The notes under the pieces were generated by a model. The model was not told where the DNA came from. It saw only the letters and a program-made list of their open reading frames with translations, and searched no databases. The position numbers were made by a program, and so were the translations under genes. Shown in pieces: positions 9,070-17,104 of a DNA stretch of 64,000 nucleotides (positions within the stretch are counted from its first letter, which is position 1; the number at the start of each line of letters is the position of its first letter). This DNA comes from PCRC01 sp017848435 (GTDB taxonomy: Bacteria; Pseudomonadota; Gammaproteobacteria; Burkholderiales; Burkholderiaceae_C). The stretch is taken from positions 992,001 through 1,056,000 of the forward strand of contig OZ260072.1 of assembly GCA_965284315.1 (NCBI GenBank). The letters run 5' to 3'.

Positions 9070-10001
9070 GCGGCCGACGCCGGCTCGGCATCGGCCGCGG
9101 GGGCCGCTGCGGGCTGAAACCGCGCCCGCAGATCGGCCAGGCCAATCTCGTCCAGCAGCTTGTCCAGCCGGGCGGCGGCGCTGCGGCGCGGGCCGCTGTG
9201 GCGGGTGGCGATGATGAGTTCGTTTTTCATCGAATGCTCCCAGCCCACCAGCTCGGTCACCGTCACCTGGTAGCCGCTGGCTTCCAGCTGCAGGCAACGC
9301 AGCACGTTGGTGACCTGGCTGCCAAATTCGCGCGTGTGCAGGGGGTGGCGCCAGATCTCGCTCAGCGGCGTGCGCGAGAGCGACAACGCCTTGTGCTGCC
9401 GCAACACCCCCGCCACCTCGGCCTGGCAGCAGGGCACCAGCACCATGAAGCGCGCGTTCTTGCTCAGCCCGAAGCGGATCGCGTCGTCGGTGGCGGTGTC
9501 GCAGGCGTGCAGGGCCGTCACCACGTCGATCTGCTCGGGCAGCTCGGGCGTGGTGATGGACGCCTGCACCGTGAGGTTCAGAAAGTCCATGCGCGCAAAA
9601 CCCAGCTGCGCGGCGAGCGCCTGTGACTTGTCCACCAGTTCCTGGCGCGTCTCGATGCCGACAATGCGCCCTGCGGTGTGCGACTTGAAAAACAGGTCGT
9701 ACAAAATGAACCCAAGATAAGACTTGCCCGCGCCATGGTCCACCAGCGACACGTCGCCGCGCGCGGCCAGCACCTGCTGCAGCAAGGGCTCAATGAACTG
9801 GTAGAGGTGGTAGACCTGCTTGAGCTTGCGGCGCGAATCCTGGTTGAGCTTGCCGTCGCGGGTGAGGATGTGCAGCTCTTTCAGCAACGCTACCGACTGC
9901 CCGGCGCGGATCTCGGGAATGGTGGACACGCCATCGGCAGAAGTGGCCGTGGCAGAGCGGTTCAGGGGGCGTTGTTTGGTGCGGGACATGCGCTGCATCA
10001 T
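9063..10001 (-). CDS. SAM-dependent methyltransferase (Methyltransf_32-like)
   Basis: The gene encodes 312 residues. The motif SLVDHGAGKSYLGFILYDLF matches the SAM-binding loop of a small methyltransferase family (PF13679-like), followed by GIETRQELVDKSQALA and DVVTALHACDTATDDAIRFG. A PCCQ motif (MVLVPCCQAEVAG) is also typical; this family includes putative RNA or protein methyltransferases. The target is unknown. The protein starts with a basic stretch (MSRTKQRPLNRS). Its stop overlaps the end of the convergent dehydrogenase gene. It is divergent from ohrR and therefore shares the ohrR operator region. Confidence 0.82.
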   Translation of the reverse strand: MMQRMSRTKQRPLNRSATATSADGVSTIPEIRAGQSVALLKELHILTRDGKLNQDSRRKLKQVYHLYQFIEPLLQQVLAARGDVSLVDHGAGKSYLGFILYDLFFKSHTAGRIVGIETRQELVDKSQALAAQLGFARMDFLNLTVQASITTPELPEQIDVVTALHACDTATDDAIRFGLSKNARFMVLVPCCQAEVAGVLRQHKALSLSRTPLSEIWRHPLHTREFGSQVTNVLRCLQLEASGYQVTVTELVGWEHSMKNELIIATRHSGPRRSAAARLDKLLDEIGLADLRARFQPAAAPAADAEPASAAQ

Positions 10002-10028
10002 AGGCCAGTCGCGCCGCCTTCATTAACC

Positions 10029-10047
10029 GCAAGCAATTAACTTGCGC
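10029..10047. promoter_or_regulatory. inverted repeat in the methyltransferase-ohrR intergenic region
   Basis: CGCAAG, seven bases, then CTTGCG form a 6-bp inverted repeat directly left of the ohrR operator. It lies between two divergent genes. No factor can be named. Confidence 0.3.
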
Positions 10048-10060
10048 ACAATTTAATTGT
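10048..10060. promoter_or_regulatory. probable OhrR operator
   Basis: ACAATTTAATTGT is a perfect 6+6 palindrome around one T, 17 bp before the ohrR start. It matches the TACAATT-AATTGTA core known for OhrR operators in other bacteria (established knowledge). Another half-site (ACAATTACA) follows at about 10066-10074. This implies autoregulation and peroxide-induced release. Confidence 0.7.
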
Positions 10061-10077
10061 TCAATACAATTACACGC

Positions 10078-10530
10078 ATGGCACGCACCCAACTCACCGC
10101 CGAAGAATCGCTGCTGCTGGACAACCAGCTGTGTTTTGCGCTGTACTCCGCCTCGCTGGCCATGACCAAGATCTACAAGCCCTTGCTGGACGAACTGGGG
10201 CTGACCTACCCGCAGTACCTGGTGATGATGGCGCTGTGGGAGCGCGACAACCTGATGGTGTCTGAACTCGGCGAGCGCTTGTTCCTCGACTCCGGCACCG
10301 TGACGCCGCTGCTCAAGCGCATGGAAGCCGCCGGCCTGCTGAGCCGCATGCGCGCCACCGACGACGAGCGCAAGGTCTACATCCGCCTCACCGCGCCGGG
10401 CCGCAAGCTGAAAGGCAAGGCCACCAAGGTGCCAGGTTGTGTGGCCAGCGCCGCGCAATGCTCGGTGCCCGAGCTGCTGCAGCTCAATGCCCAGATCCAC
10501 GCGCTGCGCAAGAACCTCACCGCCCCCTGA
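10078..10530 (+). CDS. ohrR: organic-hydroperoxide sensor repressor (MarR family)
   Basis: OhrR represses ohr until organic hydroperoxides oxidise its sensor cysteine. From ATG 10078 the protein has 150 residues, with the single reactive Cys at residue 19 (NQLCFALYSAS) and the winged helix at LMVSELGERLFLDSGTVTPLLKRMEAAGLLSRMRATDDERKV. A second Cys pair (VPGCVASAAQCS) near the C-terminus could form the disulfide used by two-Cys OhrRs. ATG 10078 was preferred over an in-frame TTG at 10057, because the latter lies inside the operator. It is the first gene of ohrR-ohr. Confidence 0.92.
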   Translation: MARTQLTAEESLLLDNQLCFALYSASLAMTKIYKPLLDELGLTYPQYLVMMALWERDNLMVSELGERLFLDSGTVTPLLKRMEAAGLLSRMRATDDERKVYIRLTAPGRKLKGKATKVPGCVASAAQCSVPELLQLNAQIHALRKNLTAP

Positions 10531-10583
10531 GCCCCCTGTTTTTACCCCCCGCTTCCCTGGAAGCATTCAACTGGAGCATGACC

Positions 10584-11009
10584 ATGACCAAACCCACCCA
10601 AATCGTTTACACCGCCCACGCCCACGCCACCGGCGGCCGTGAAGGCCAGGCCAAGTCGGACGACGGCTTGCTCGACGTGAAACTCGTGGTGCCCAAAGAA
10701 ATGGGCGGCATGGGCGGCGGCGTCAACCCCGAGCAGCTGTTTGCGGCCGGCTACTCGGCTTGTTTCCTTGGCGCGCTGAAGTTCGTCGCCGGCAAGGAAA
10801 AAATCAACGTCCCGGCCGACACCAAGGTCGAAGGCGCGGTGGGCATTGGCCCCATCCCCACCGGCTTCAACATCCAGGTGGCGCTGACGGTCACCATCCC
10901 CGGCATGGACCGTGCCGCCGCCGAAGCGCTGGTGGAAAAGGCCCATGGGGTCTGCCCGTACTCCAACGCCACCCGCGGCAACATCGACGTGACGCTGAAG
11001 GTCGCATAA
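10584..11009 (+). CDS. ohr: organic hydroperoxide resistance peroxidase
   Basis: Ohr reduces lipid and other organic hydroperoxides with two cysteines and is recycled by lipoylated proteins. With ATG 10584 the protein is 141 residues and the catalytic cysteines fall at Cys60 (YSACFLGAL) and Cys124 (HGVCPYSNA), the positions reported for Pseudomonas Ohr; Arg19 and Glu50 complete the site. I prefer 10584 over ATG 10578 because GGAG (10573-10576) is 7 nt before the former and only 1 nt before the latter. It lies 53 bp after ohrR and is followed by a strong terminator. Confidence 0.95.
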   Translation: MTKPTQIVYTAHAHATGGREGQAKSDDGLLDVKLVVPKEMGGMGGGVNPEQLFAAGYSACFLGALKFVAGKEKINVPADTKVEGAVGIGPIPTGFNIQVALTVTIPGMDRAAAEALVEKAHGVCPYSNATRGNIDVTLKVA

Positions 11010-11030
11010 GGCCAAGTCCGCACCCAGCGC

Positions 11031-11075
11031 GCCACGGGGCACGGCCAACACGGCCGTGCCCCGTGGCCGTTTTTG
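11031..11075 (+). terminator. intrinsic terminator of ohrR-ohr
   Basis: A perfect 16-bp stem (GCCACGGGGCACGGCC at 11031-11046 with its complement at 11052-11067) with loop AACAC is followed by CGTTTTT. It lies 22 bp after the ohr stop. Confidence 0.9.
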
Positions 11076-11140
11076 CTCCTGAATCAGGAGCTGTACCGCA
11101 AGGATTTACCTAGGCTGGTGGCCAATTTGGCATTGAATCT
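11075..11140 (+). repeat. dispersed short repeat, copy 2
   Basis: It starts GCTCCTGAATCAGGAGCTG and contains ATTTACCTAGGCTGG and CCAATTTGGCATTGAATC. Placed between ohr and srkA, it is fully intergenic. Compare the copies at 27301-27365 and 55981-56043, read on the minus strand. Confidence 0.7.
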
Positions 11141-11209
11141 GCCCCACAACACGGCCACCAAGTCTCTGGGAGCACCCACAGGCCCGCCTGCGGCACCGCA
11201 CAATAGGCC

Positions 11210-12235
11210 ATGACCCAGCCAGACGCCCCTCGCCCCCACGCCTTTGACAGCCTGACGCCCGACCGTGTGCTGGACGCGCTCGCCAGCGTGGGCCTGTTTG
11301 GCGATGGCCGGCTGATGGCGCTCAGCTCCTACGAGAACCGCGTCTACCTGGCCCACCTGGAAGACGGCGAGGCGGTGGTCGCCAAGTTCTACCGCCCCCA
11401 GCGCTGGAGCGCGGCGCAAATTCTGGAAGAACATGCCTTTGCCGCCGAGCTGATGGCCGCCGAAATCCCCGCCGTCGGCCCGCTGGTGCTGCAAGGACAG
11501 ACGCTGCACGACTTTGAGGGCTTTGCCTTCAGCGTCAGCCCGCGCCGTGGCGGCCGGCCGCCCGAACTGGACGACGGCGAGGTGCTGGAATGGATTGGCC
11601 GCTTTCTCGCCCGCATCCACAGCGTGGGCGCGCAACGCCCGTTTGCCAGCCGCCCCGCGCTCGACCTGCACAGCTTTGGCACCGAACAACGCGACTGGCT
11701 GCTGGCCAACGAGAAAGTGCCGCTGGACGTGCAAACCGCCTGGGGCGCCGCCTGCACCCAGGCGCTCGATGCCATTGCCCAAACACCGCTTGCCAGCGTG
11801 GCCAGCCGTGGCGACGGCATCCGCGCGCTGCGCCTGCACGGCGACTGCCACCCCGGCAACATCCTCTGGACACCGACCGACCGCCCTGGCGGCGGCCCGC
11901 ATTTTGTGGACCTGGACGACGCCCGCACCGGCCCGGCGGTGCAAGACCTGTGGATGCTGCTCAGCGGCGACCGCCAGCAACAGCAGCGCCAGCTCGGCAT
12001 GCTGATTGACGGCTACGAACAGTTCCGCGAATTCGACCGCCGCGAGCTGGCGCTGATCGAACCGCTGCGCACCCTGCGCCTGGTCCACTACAGCGCTTGG
12101 CTCGCCCGCCGCTGGGACGACCCCAGCTTCCCGATCAACTTCCCGTGGTTTGGCAGCAGCGACTACTGGCAGGGCCAGGTGCAGATGCTGGAAGAGCAGA
12201 TGGAAGCGATGGCGGGGGCGCCGCTGGTGGCGTGA
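11210..12235 (+). CDS. srkA: stress response serine/threonine kinase SrkA (YihE/RdoA)
   Basis: The 341 residues (E. coli 328) have the choline-kinase-like fold. Visible are the glycine-poor N-lobe (SSYENRVYLAHLEDGEAVVAKFYRP with the catalytic Lys), the catalytic loop LRLHGDCHPGNILW and the metal-binding FVDLDDARTGPAVQDLWMLL. In E. coli SrkA counters programmed death by antagonising MazF and helps survival of oxidative and envelope stress. Position next to ohr fits a stress role but co-regulation is not shown, since a terminator separates them. The ATG at 11210 gives a normal N-terminus. It ends 24 bp from the convergent flavin reductase gene. Confidence 0.94.
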   Translation: MTQPDAPRPHAFDSLTPDRVLDALASVGLFGDGRLMALSSYENRVYLAHLEDGEAVVAKFYRPQRWSAAQILEEHAFAAELMAAEIPAVGPLVLQGQTLHDFEGFAFSVSPRRGGRPPELDDGEVLEWIGRFLARIHSVGAQRPFASRPALDLHSFGTEQRDWLLANEKVPLDVQTAWGAACTQALDAIAQTPLASVASRGDGIRALRLHGDCHPGNILWTPTDRPGGGPHFVDLDDARTGPAVQDLWMLLSGDRQQQQRQLGMLIDGYEQFREFDRRELALIEPLRTLRLVHYSAWLARRWDDPSFPINFPWFGSSDYWQGQVQMLEEQMEAMAGAPLVA

Positions 12236-12259
12236 GCCGTTGACACCCGCGCGGCGCGG

Positions 12260-12856
12260 TCAGGCCGGTGGTGTGAGCGCCCGCGCCAAACGGGTCAACG
12301 CATCGAGCACCGCCTGCACCGACTGGGCCGTCCGCGCGTCTTTCAACAGGCCGGCTTCGTCAAACGCCTCGTGCGCCCGGCCCAGCGCAAACTGCTGCGG
12401 CACCACCAGCATCGCAAACCCCATCTGCAGGTACTGGCGCAGGTAGTTCATCGCCCGCAAACCGCCCCCTGGCCCGGGCGATGCCGACAGCAGCGCGACC
12501 GGCTTGTTGGCCGTCGCGGCCACGCCCGCCGGGTGCGCTGTGCTGGCCTGGATGCGCGACAGCCAGTCAAAGGCGTTGATGACCAGCGGCGTCGGAAAAC
12601 CGTTGTACTCCGGCATGACCACCAGAACACCGTCGCACCCCAGAAAGGCCTGCTGGAGCGAGAAAGCCCCCGCCGGGATGCCCGACGCCACTTCCAGGTC
12701 ACCGTCGTAGAGGGGCAGCTCAAGGCTGCGCAAGTCCAGCTCGTGCACGGCCAACCCCGCTGCGCGCGCCGTGGTCGCGGCGAAAGCGGCCAGCTGGCGG
12801 TTGAGCGAGCCGGCGCGTGCGCTGCCGGGGATGATGAGGATGCGGGGTTGCGTCAT
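12260..12856 (-). CDS. NADPH-dependent FMN reductase (ChrR/YieF-like)
   Basis: A flavodoxin-fold quinone/chromate-type reductase of 198 residues. The FMN-phosphate loop is IIPGSARAGSLNRQLA, and the family signature PEYNGFPTPLVINAFDWLSR binds the flavin ring; SASPGPGGGLRAMNYLRQ is the third conserved block. Such enzymes do two-electron reduction of quinones and may also reduce chromate. The start at ATG 12856 has AAAGGA upstream, and homology begins at PRILIIPGSA; longer in-frame starts run into the lipoprotein gene. It lies 22 bp after the lipoprotein gene on the same strand. Confidence 0.92.
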   Translation of the reverse strand: MTQPRILIIPGSARAGSLNRQLAAFAATTARAAGLAVHELDLRSLELPLYDGDLEVASGIPAGAFSLQQAFLGCDGVLVVMPEYNGFPTPLVINAFDWLSRIQASTAHPAGVAATANKPVALLSASPGPGGGLRAMNYLRQYLQMGFAMLVVPQQFALGRAHEAFDEAGLLKDARTAQSVQAVLDALTRLARALTPPA

Positions 12857-12878
12857 GGAGTCCTTTTGGGAAATTGCC

Positions 12879-13250
12879 CTACCGGCTGCAGCAGTGGGGT
12901 GCGCGTTGTTCACGCTGACGCCGCTCGTTCGGGTCGTACAGCACCGTCCCGGTGCCCACCCCGACGCCGGCATTCACGCCGCTGTTGCCAATTTCGGTCC
13001 CAACGCCCACCCCGACGCCGCCGGTCACCTGGCCTTGCTGGTTGACACCGACGCCCACCCCCACCGGGCCGGAGCCCGCAGTCACGCCGGCGTTGACGCC
13101 GCCGCTGCCCACCCCCACACCAATGGAGACGCCGGGCAGCACCGGCACACTGAAACCCACGCCGGCGCCCACCGAGCCACAACCGCCCAAAACGAGGACG
13201 GCGGTGGCGGCCACAAAAGCCAGGGGCCAGACAGCAGCAGGGGTGCGCAT
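12879..13250 (-). CDS. Gly/Val-rich lipoprotein, function unknown
   Basis: The protein has 123 residues with a lipoprotein signal peptide ending in VLGGC, so it should be lipidated and attached to a membrane on the periplasmic side. The mature part is almost entirely short GVGVG/GVNAG repeats (SIGVGVGSGGVNAGVTAG, VTGGVGVGVGTEIG), then a charged tail with two Cys (NERRQREQRAPHCCSR). It lies 33 bp after htpG and 22 bp before the reductase gene, all leftward, so it may be co-transcribed with htpG. I do not recognise a family; the repeats suggest a glycine-zipper or beta-strand structure in the envelope. Confidence 0.7.
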   Translation of the reverse strand: MRTPAAVWPLAFVAATAVLVLGGCGSVGAGVGFSVPVLPGVSIGVGVGSGGVNAGVTAGSGPVGVGVGVNQQGQVTGGVGVGVGTEIGNSGVNAGVGVGTGTVLYDPNERRQREQRAPHCCSR

Positions 13251-13282
13251 GGCAGCCACTGTACGCCGACGCCGGGCCGGTG

Positions 13283-15223
13283 TCACACCAGCAGCGCGTT
13301 GACCCTTTTCACATAGGCGGCCGGGTCGGTGGGCATGCCGCCTTCGGCCAGCAAAGCCTGGTCGAACAGGATGTGGGCGAGGTCGTGGAAATTCACCGAA
13401 CCGTCGAGCTTTTTCACCAGCGCGTGTTCGGCGTTCACTTCCAGCGTGGGCTTGACTTCGGGCGCCTGCTGGCCGGCCTGCTTGAGCATGCGGGCGAGCT
13501 GGGTGCTGATGCCGCCGTCCTGCACCACCAGGCAGGCGGGTGAGTCCACCAGACGGGTGGTGACGCGCACGTCTTGCGCCTTGTCTTTCAGCGCTTCCTT
13601 CAACTTGGCCAGCACCGGCTTGAAGGCTTCGGCGGCGTCTTCGGCGGCTTTCTTTTCGGCCTCGTCCTGCAGCTCGCCGAGGTCAACCGCGCCCTTGGCC
13701 ACGCTTTGCAGTGGCGTGCCGTCAAACTCGTTCAGGTAGTTCAGCGCCCACTCGTCCACCCGGTCGGTCATCAGCAGCACCTCGATGCCCTTTTTGCGGA
13801 ACACCTCGAGCTGCGGGCTGTTCTTGGCGGCGGCCAGGTTGTCGGCGGTGATGTAGTAAATCGCGGCCTGGCCGGCCTTCATGCGGACCTTGTAGTCGGC
13901 CAGCGAAACGCTCACGGTGTCGCTGGTGGTGGTGGCGTAGCGCAGCAGCTTGGCGAGGCGGTCGCGGTTGGCAAAGTCTTCGGTCAGGCCTTCTTTCAGC
14001 ACCGCGCCAAACTCGGCGTAGAACTTGCCGTACTGGCCGGCCTTGGCCTTGTCTTCGTCGCTGGGCACGTCGGTCACACCGTCGGCATCGACAGCGGGTG
14101 CGTCGTGTTTGGCCAGGTCTTCCAGCATGCCCAGCACGCGCTTGGTGCAGCCTTCGCGGATGGCCTTCACGTCGCGGCTTTCCTGCAGCAGTTCGCGGCT
14201 GACGTTGAGCGGCAGGTCGGCCGAGTCCACCACGCCTTTCACGAAACGCAGGTAACCGGGCATCAGCGCTTCGGCATCGTCCATGATGAAGACGCGCTTG
14301 ACATACAGCTTGACGCCGGCGACCTTGTCGCGCTGGTAGAGGTCGTGCGGGGCCTTGCCCGGGATGTAGAGCAGCTGGGTGTATTCGGTGCTGCCTTCCA
14401 CCCGGTTGTGGCTCCAGGCGAGCGGGTTTTCGTGGTCGAGCGCGATCTGTTTGTAGAAGTCCTGGTACTGCTCGGCGGTGATGTCTTTTTTGGGCCGCGA
14501 CCACAGCGCGTTGGCCTGGTTGACGGTTTCCCATTCGCCGGTTTTCACCATCTCGCCGGGCTGGTCGTTTTCGCCGGCTTTCCATTCCTGCTTTTCCATC
14601 AGGATGGGCAGCGAGATGTGGTCGGAGTACTTGCCGATCACGCCCTTGACGGTCCAGGCGTCCAGGTAGTCGCTGGCGTCGTCGCGCAGGTGCAGGATGA
14701 CGCTGGTGCCGCGCTGGGCCCGCTCGATGGCCTCCACCTCGAAGTCGCCGGTGCCGCCGCTGACCCAGCGCACGCCGTCGCTGTGTGGCGCACCGGCACG
14801 GCGCGACTCCACGGTGATTTTGTCGGCCACGATGAAGCCGGAGTAGAAGCCCACGCCAAACTGGCCGATCAGCTGCGCGTCGGCCTTTTGTTCGCCGCTC
14901 AGCTTGCCCATGAACTCGCGCGTGCCGCTCTTGGCAATCGTGCCGAGGTTGTCAATCGCCTCTTGCTGGGAGAGGCCGATGCCGTTGTCGGTGATGGTCA
15001 GGGTGCGGGCGGCTTTGTCGAGGGTGACGCGGACGTCAAGTGCTGGCGCGTCTTCGTACAAGGCCGCGTTATTGAGCGCCTCAAAGCGCAGCTTGTCGCA
15101 GGCGTCGGACGCGTTGGAGACCAGTTCGCGCAAGAAGATTTCGCGGTTGGAGTACAGCGAGTGGGTGACAAGGTGCAGCAGCTGGGCGACTTCGGCCTGG
15201 AAGGAAAGGGTTTGCTTGGTCAT
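13283..15223 (-). CDS. htpG: Hsp90-family chaperone HtpG
   Basis: HtpG (646 residues) is the cytosolic bacterial Hsp90, which remodels client proteins using ATP. The N-terminal ATP domain shows SLYSNREIFLRELVSNASDACDKLR, the DNGIGLS loop and GQFGVGFYSGF; the middle domain contains LYVKRVFIMDDAEALMPGYLRFVKGVVDSADLPLNVSRE; the dimerisation domain ends in AYVKRVNALLV. Start ATG 15223 fits the family exactly. A heat-shock-like promoter lies upstream at 15277-15304. The small lipoprotein gene follows at 33 bp. Confidence 0.97.
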   Translation of the reverse strand: MTKQTLSFQAEVAQLLHLVTHSLYSNREIFLRELVSNASDACDKLRFEALNNAALYEDAPALDVRVTLDKAARTLTITDNGIGLSQQEAIDNLGTIAKSGTREFMGKLSGEQKADAQLIGQFGVGFYSGFIVADKITVESRRAGAPHSDGVRWVSGGTGDFEVEAIERAQRGTSVILHLRDDASDYLDAWTVKGVIGKYSDHISLPILMEKQEWKAGENDQPGEMVKTGEWETVNQANALWSRPKKDITAEQYQDFYKQIALDHENPLAWSHNRVEGSTEYTQLLYIPGKAPHDLYQRDKVAGVKLYVKRVFIMDDAEALMPGYLRFVKGVVDSADLPLNVSRELLQESRDVKAIREGCTKRVLGMLEDLAKHDAPAVDADGVTDVPSDEDKAKAGQYGKFYAEFGAVLKEGLTEDFANRDRLAKLLRYATTTSDTVSVSLADYKVRMKAGQAAIYYITADNLAAAKNSPQLEVFRKKGIEVLLMTDRVDEWALNYLNEFDGTPLQSVAKGAVDLGELQDEAEKKAAEDAAEAFKPVLAKLKEALKDKAQDVRVTTRLVDSPACLVVQDGGISTQLARMLKQAGQQAPEVKPTLEVNAEHALVKKLDGSVNFHDLAHILFDQALLAEGGMPTDPAAYVKRVNALLV

Positions 15224-15276
15224 GGTGTGTCTGGTTTTGGGGGGTAACGGATCGCCAAAAGCAAAAGGCTAGGCGG

Positions 15277-15304
15277 ATGTGTGGGCGCAGGGGGCCATTT
15301 CAAG
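15277..15304 (-). promoter_or_regulatory. possible sigma-32 promoter of htpG
   Basis: Reading leftward there is CTTGAAA (15304-15298), 12 bases, then CCCACACAT (15285-15277), close to the heat-shock consensus CTTGAAA...CCCCATNT. It lies about 54 bp before ATG 15223, in the gap after the pseudouridine synthase gene. Confidence 0.5.
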
Positions 15305-15332
15305 GCCCGCCCTGCCGCGTCAAAAGCAGCGG

Positions 15333-16262
15333 CTAAAACCGCTCGTTCGGGCCGAGGTAGCGCCACTGCCCCACCGGCAGGTTGCCCAGCACCACCCGGC
15401 CGATGCGGATGCGCTTGAGGCCCACCACCTTCAGGCCCACCAATTCGCACATGCGGCGGATCTGGCGTTTCTTGCCTTCGGTCAGCACAAAGCGCAGCTG
15501 CTCGGGGTTTTGCCAGTCCACCTGCGCGGGCTTGAGCGGCTGGCCGTCCAGGCTCAGGCCGTGGCGCAGCCGGGCCAGCTGCGCGGGCGGGAAGGCGGCT
15601 TGCACGTTCAACGCCAGCGGCCCATGGGCCGAGCCATCGGGCGTGTAGGTCACCCGCACCAGGTACTCTTTTTCCATGCCGGAGTCTTCGCCAATCAGCT
15701 GGCGGGCGATGCGGCCGTCCTGCGTCAGCACCAGGAGGCCGGTGGAGTCGATGTCGAGCCGGCCGGCCGGGGCCAGGCCGCGCAGTTGCGGCGGCGTGAA
15801 GCGCAGGCCACACAGGTCTTCGCGCCAGTGGCTGCGCGGGTTCACCAGCGCCACCGCCGGTTCGTGCCCGTCTTCGGCCTGGCCGCTGACGTAGCCAACC
15901 GGTTTGTGCAGCAGCATGGTGACGCGGCTGTCTTGCTGGCCCTGGGCGGCGCGGTCGATCTCAATCTCGGCGTCGGGCGCGACCTGCAGGCCCATCACCG
16001 CCACCGCGCCGTTGACACGCACCCAGCCGCGGGCAATCCAGTCGTCGGCCTCGCGGCGGGAACACAGGCCCAGCTCGGCCATGCGCTTGTTGAGCCGGCT
16101 GGTGGCCGAGGTGCCGGCGGGCGCCAGCGGCCCGCGTGCAGCAGGGCGCGCCGCGCCAGGCCCGGGCACCCGCTTGGCAGGGCTGAGCGCCGGGGCCGGC
16201 AAGCGGCCCTCGGGCAGCGGGGGGCGGCGGAAACCGGAAGGGGGCGGGGAGGATCGGGTCAT
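15333..16262 (-). CDS. 23S rRNA pseudouridine synthase, RluB/RluF family
   Basis: This enzyme converts a uridine of 23S rRNA (or a tRNA) to pseudouridine. An S4 RNA-binding domain (SRLNKRMAELGLCSRREADDWIARGWVRVNG) comes first, then the catalytic motif GRLDIDSTGLLVLTQDG with the key Asp, and the C-terminal GKKRQIRRMCELVGLKVVGLKRIRIG. The 309-residue form includes a disordered Pro/Arg-rich N-terminal extension of about 50 residues, common in Burkholderiales. ATG 16262 is chosen over a TTG at 16268. RluF is the closest type by size, but RluB/E cannot be excluded. Confidence 0.9.
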   Translation of the reverse strand: MTRSSPPPSGFRRPPLPEGRLPAPALSPAKRVPGPGAARPAARGPLAPAGTSATSRLNKRMAELGLCSRREADDWIARGWVRVNGAVAVMGLQVAPDAEIEIDRAAQGQQDSRVTMLLHKPVGYVSGQAEDGHEPAVALVNPRSHWREDLCGLRFTPPQLRGLAPAGRLDIDSTGLLVLTQDGRIARQLIGEDSGMEKEYLVRVTYTPDGSAHGPLALNVQAAFPPAQLARLRHGLSLDGQPLKPAQVDWQNPEQLRFVLTEGKKRQIRRMCELVGLKVVGLKRIRIGRVVLGNLPVGQWRYLGPNERF

Positions 16263-16272
16263 GGGCAAAGAT

Positions 16273-16330
16273 GGTTGCTATTTATTTTATAGCTTAATCG
16301 GTAGATTTCACCTAGGCTCGACGGTCATTT
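16273..16330 (+). repeat. dispersed short repeat, copy 3
   Basis: It contains GCTATTTATTTTATAGCTTA and ATTTCACCTAGGCTCG. It contains the stop codon (TAG at 16314-16312) and part of the tail of the leftward Crp/Fnr regulator gene. Confidence 0.65.
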
Positions 16331-17043
16331 CGTTCTGAGTTGGTGCCAAAACGCAGTGCATCGAGCTGCAGCACCCGCAAACCGCCGTATTCCACCCGGA
16401 TGGTGCCTTGCGCTTCCAGCATGGCCAGCGCCTCGTTGACCCGCTGGCGCGACAAACCCACCAGGTAGGCCAGCTCTTGCTGGGTGATGCGCAGGATCTG
16501 CCCCACAGCGGGGTAGAGCACCGGGTTGAACAGCGCGGCCAGGTTGCGGGCCACGCGCAGGTCGGGGCTGCTCATGCGGTCGATTTCGCGCGCGGCAATG
16601 AACTGGGCCAGCCGCTCGTTGAGCTGGTCCATCACGAAACGGTTGAAGGCGATGGAATGGTCCAGCAGCCAATGGAAGGTTTCCACCGGCACACCGGCCA
16701 CCACGCTGTTGCGCAGCGGCTGGATGTTGTAGCGGTAGGGCTCGCGCTTGAGCAGCGTGCCTTCGCCAAACCAGCCACCGGTGGGGATGCCGGCAAAGGT
16801 CATGGTCTGGCCCTGGACGTTGTCGGTGCTCATCTTGAGCAAACCTTCGATCACGCCGAACCAGTAGGTGCTGGGCTTGCCCACGCGGCACATCAGGTCG
16901 CTCGGCGTGGCGTGGCTGACGCGCATGTCGGCCATGGCGCGTTTGCGCTCGGCAGGCCCGAGCAGCCGGAACCACGGAATGCCGTCCAACTCGGCATCGG
17001 TGGGCAATCGGCGGCGCTGGTGGAGGCTCAAATCAGACGGCAT
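16312..17043 (-). CDS. Crp/Fnr-family transcription regulator
   Basis: This 243-residue regulator has an N-terminal cyclic-nucleotide-binding-like beta barrel (GKPSTYWFGVIEGLLKMS, IPTGGWFGEGTLLKREPYRYNI) and a C-terminal helix-turn-helix (RITQQELAYLVGLSRQRVNEALAMLEAQGTIRVEYGG). It has no N-terminal Cys cluster, so it is not a classic Fnr with an iron-sulfur cluster. Start ATG 17043 agrees with homologues. It is divergent from the acyl-CoA ligase/Liv operon, with a perfect palindrome between them, so it probably controls that operon and itself (inference). Its C-terminal end and stop fall in a dispersed repeat. Confidence 0.88.
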   Translation of the reverse strand: MPSDLSLHQRRRLPTDAELDGIPWFRLLGPAERKRAMADMRVSHATPSDLMCRVGKPSTYWFGVIEGLLKMSTDNVQGQTMTFAGIPTGGWFGEGTLLKREPYRYNIQPLRNSVVAGVPVETFHWLLDHSIAFNRFVMDQLNERLAQFIAAREIDRMSSPDLRVARNLAALFNPVLYPAVGQILRITQQELAYLVGLSRQRVNEALAMLEAQGTIRVEYGGLRVLQLDALRFGTNSERNDRRA

Positions 17044-17104
17044 GGACGTGATGGGATTGAAAGCGCAATTTTTGGGGAAACCCCCACTAGGGCAGACCCT
17101 TGGA

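Noticed and set aside
13574..15247. Open frame of 557 codons antisense to htpG
   Set aside because: htpG has full-length homology on the minus strand; the antisense frame has no domain.
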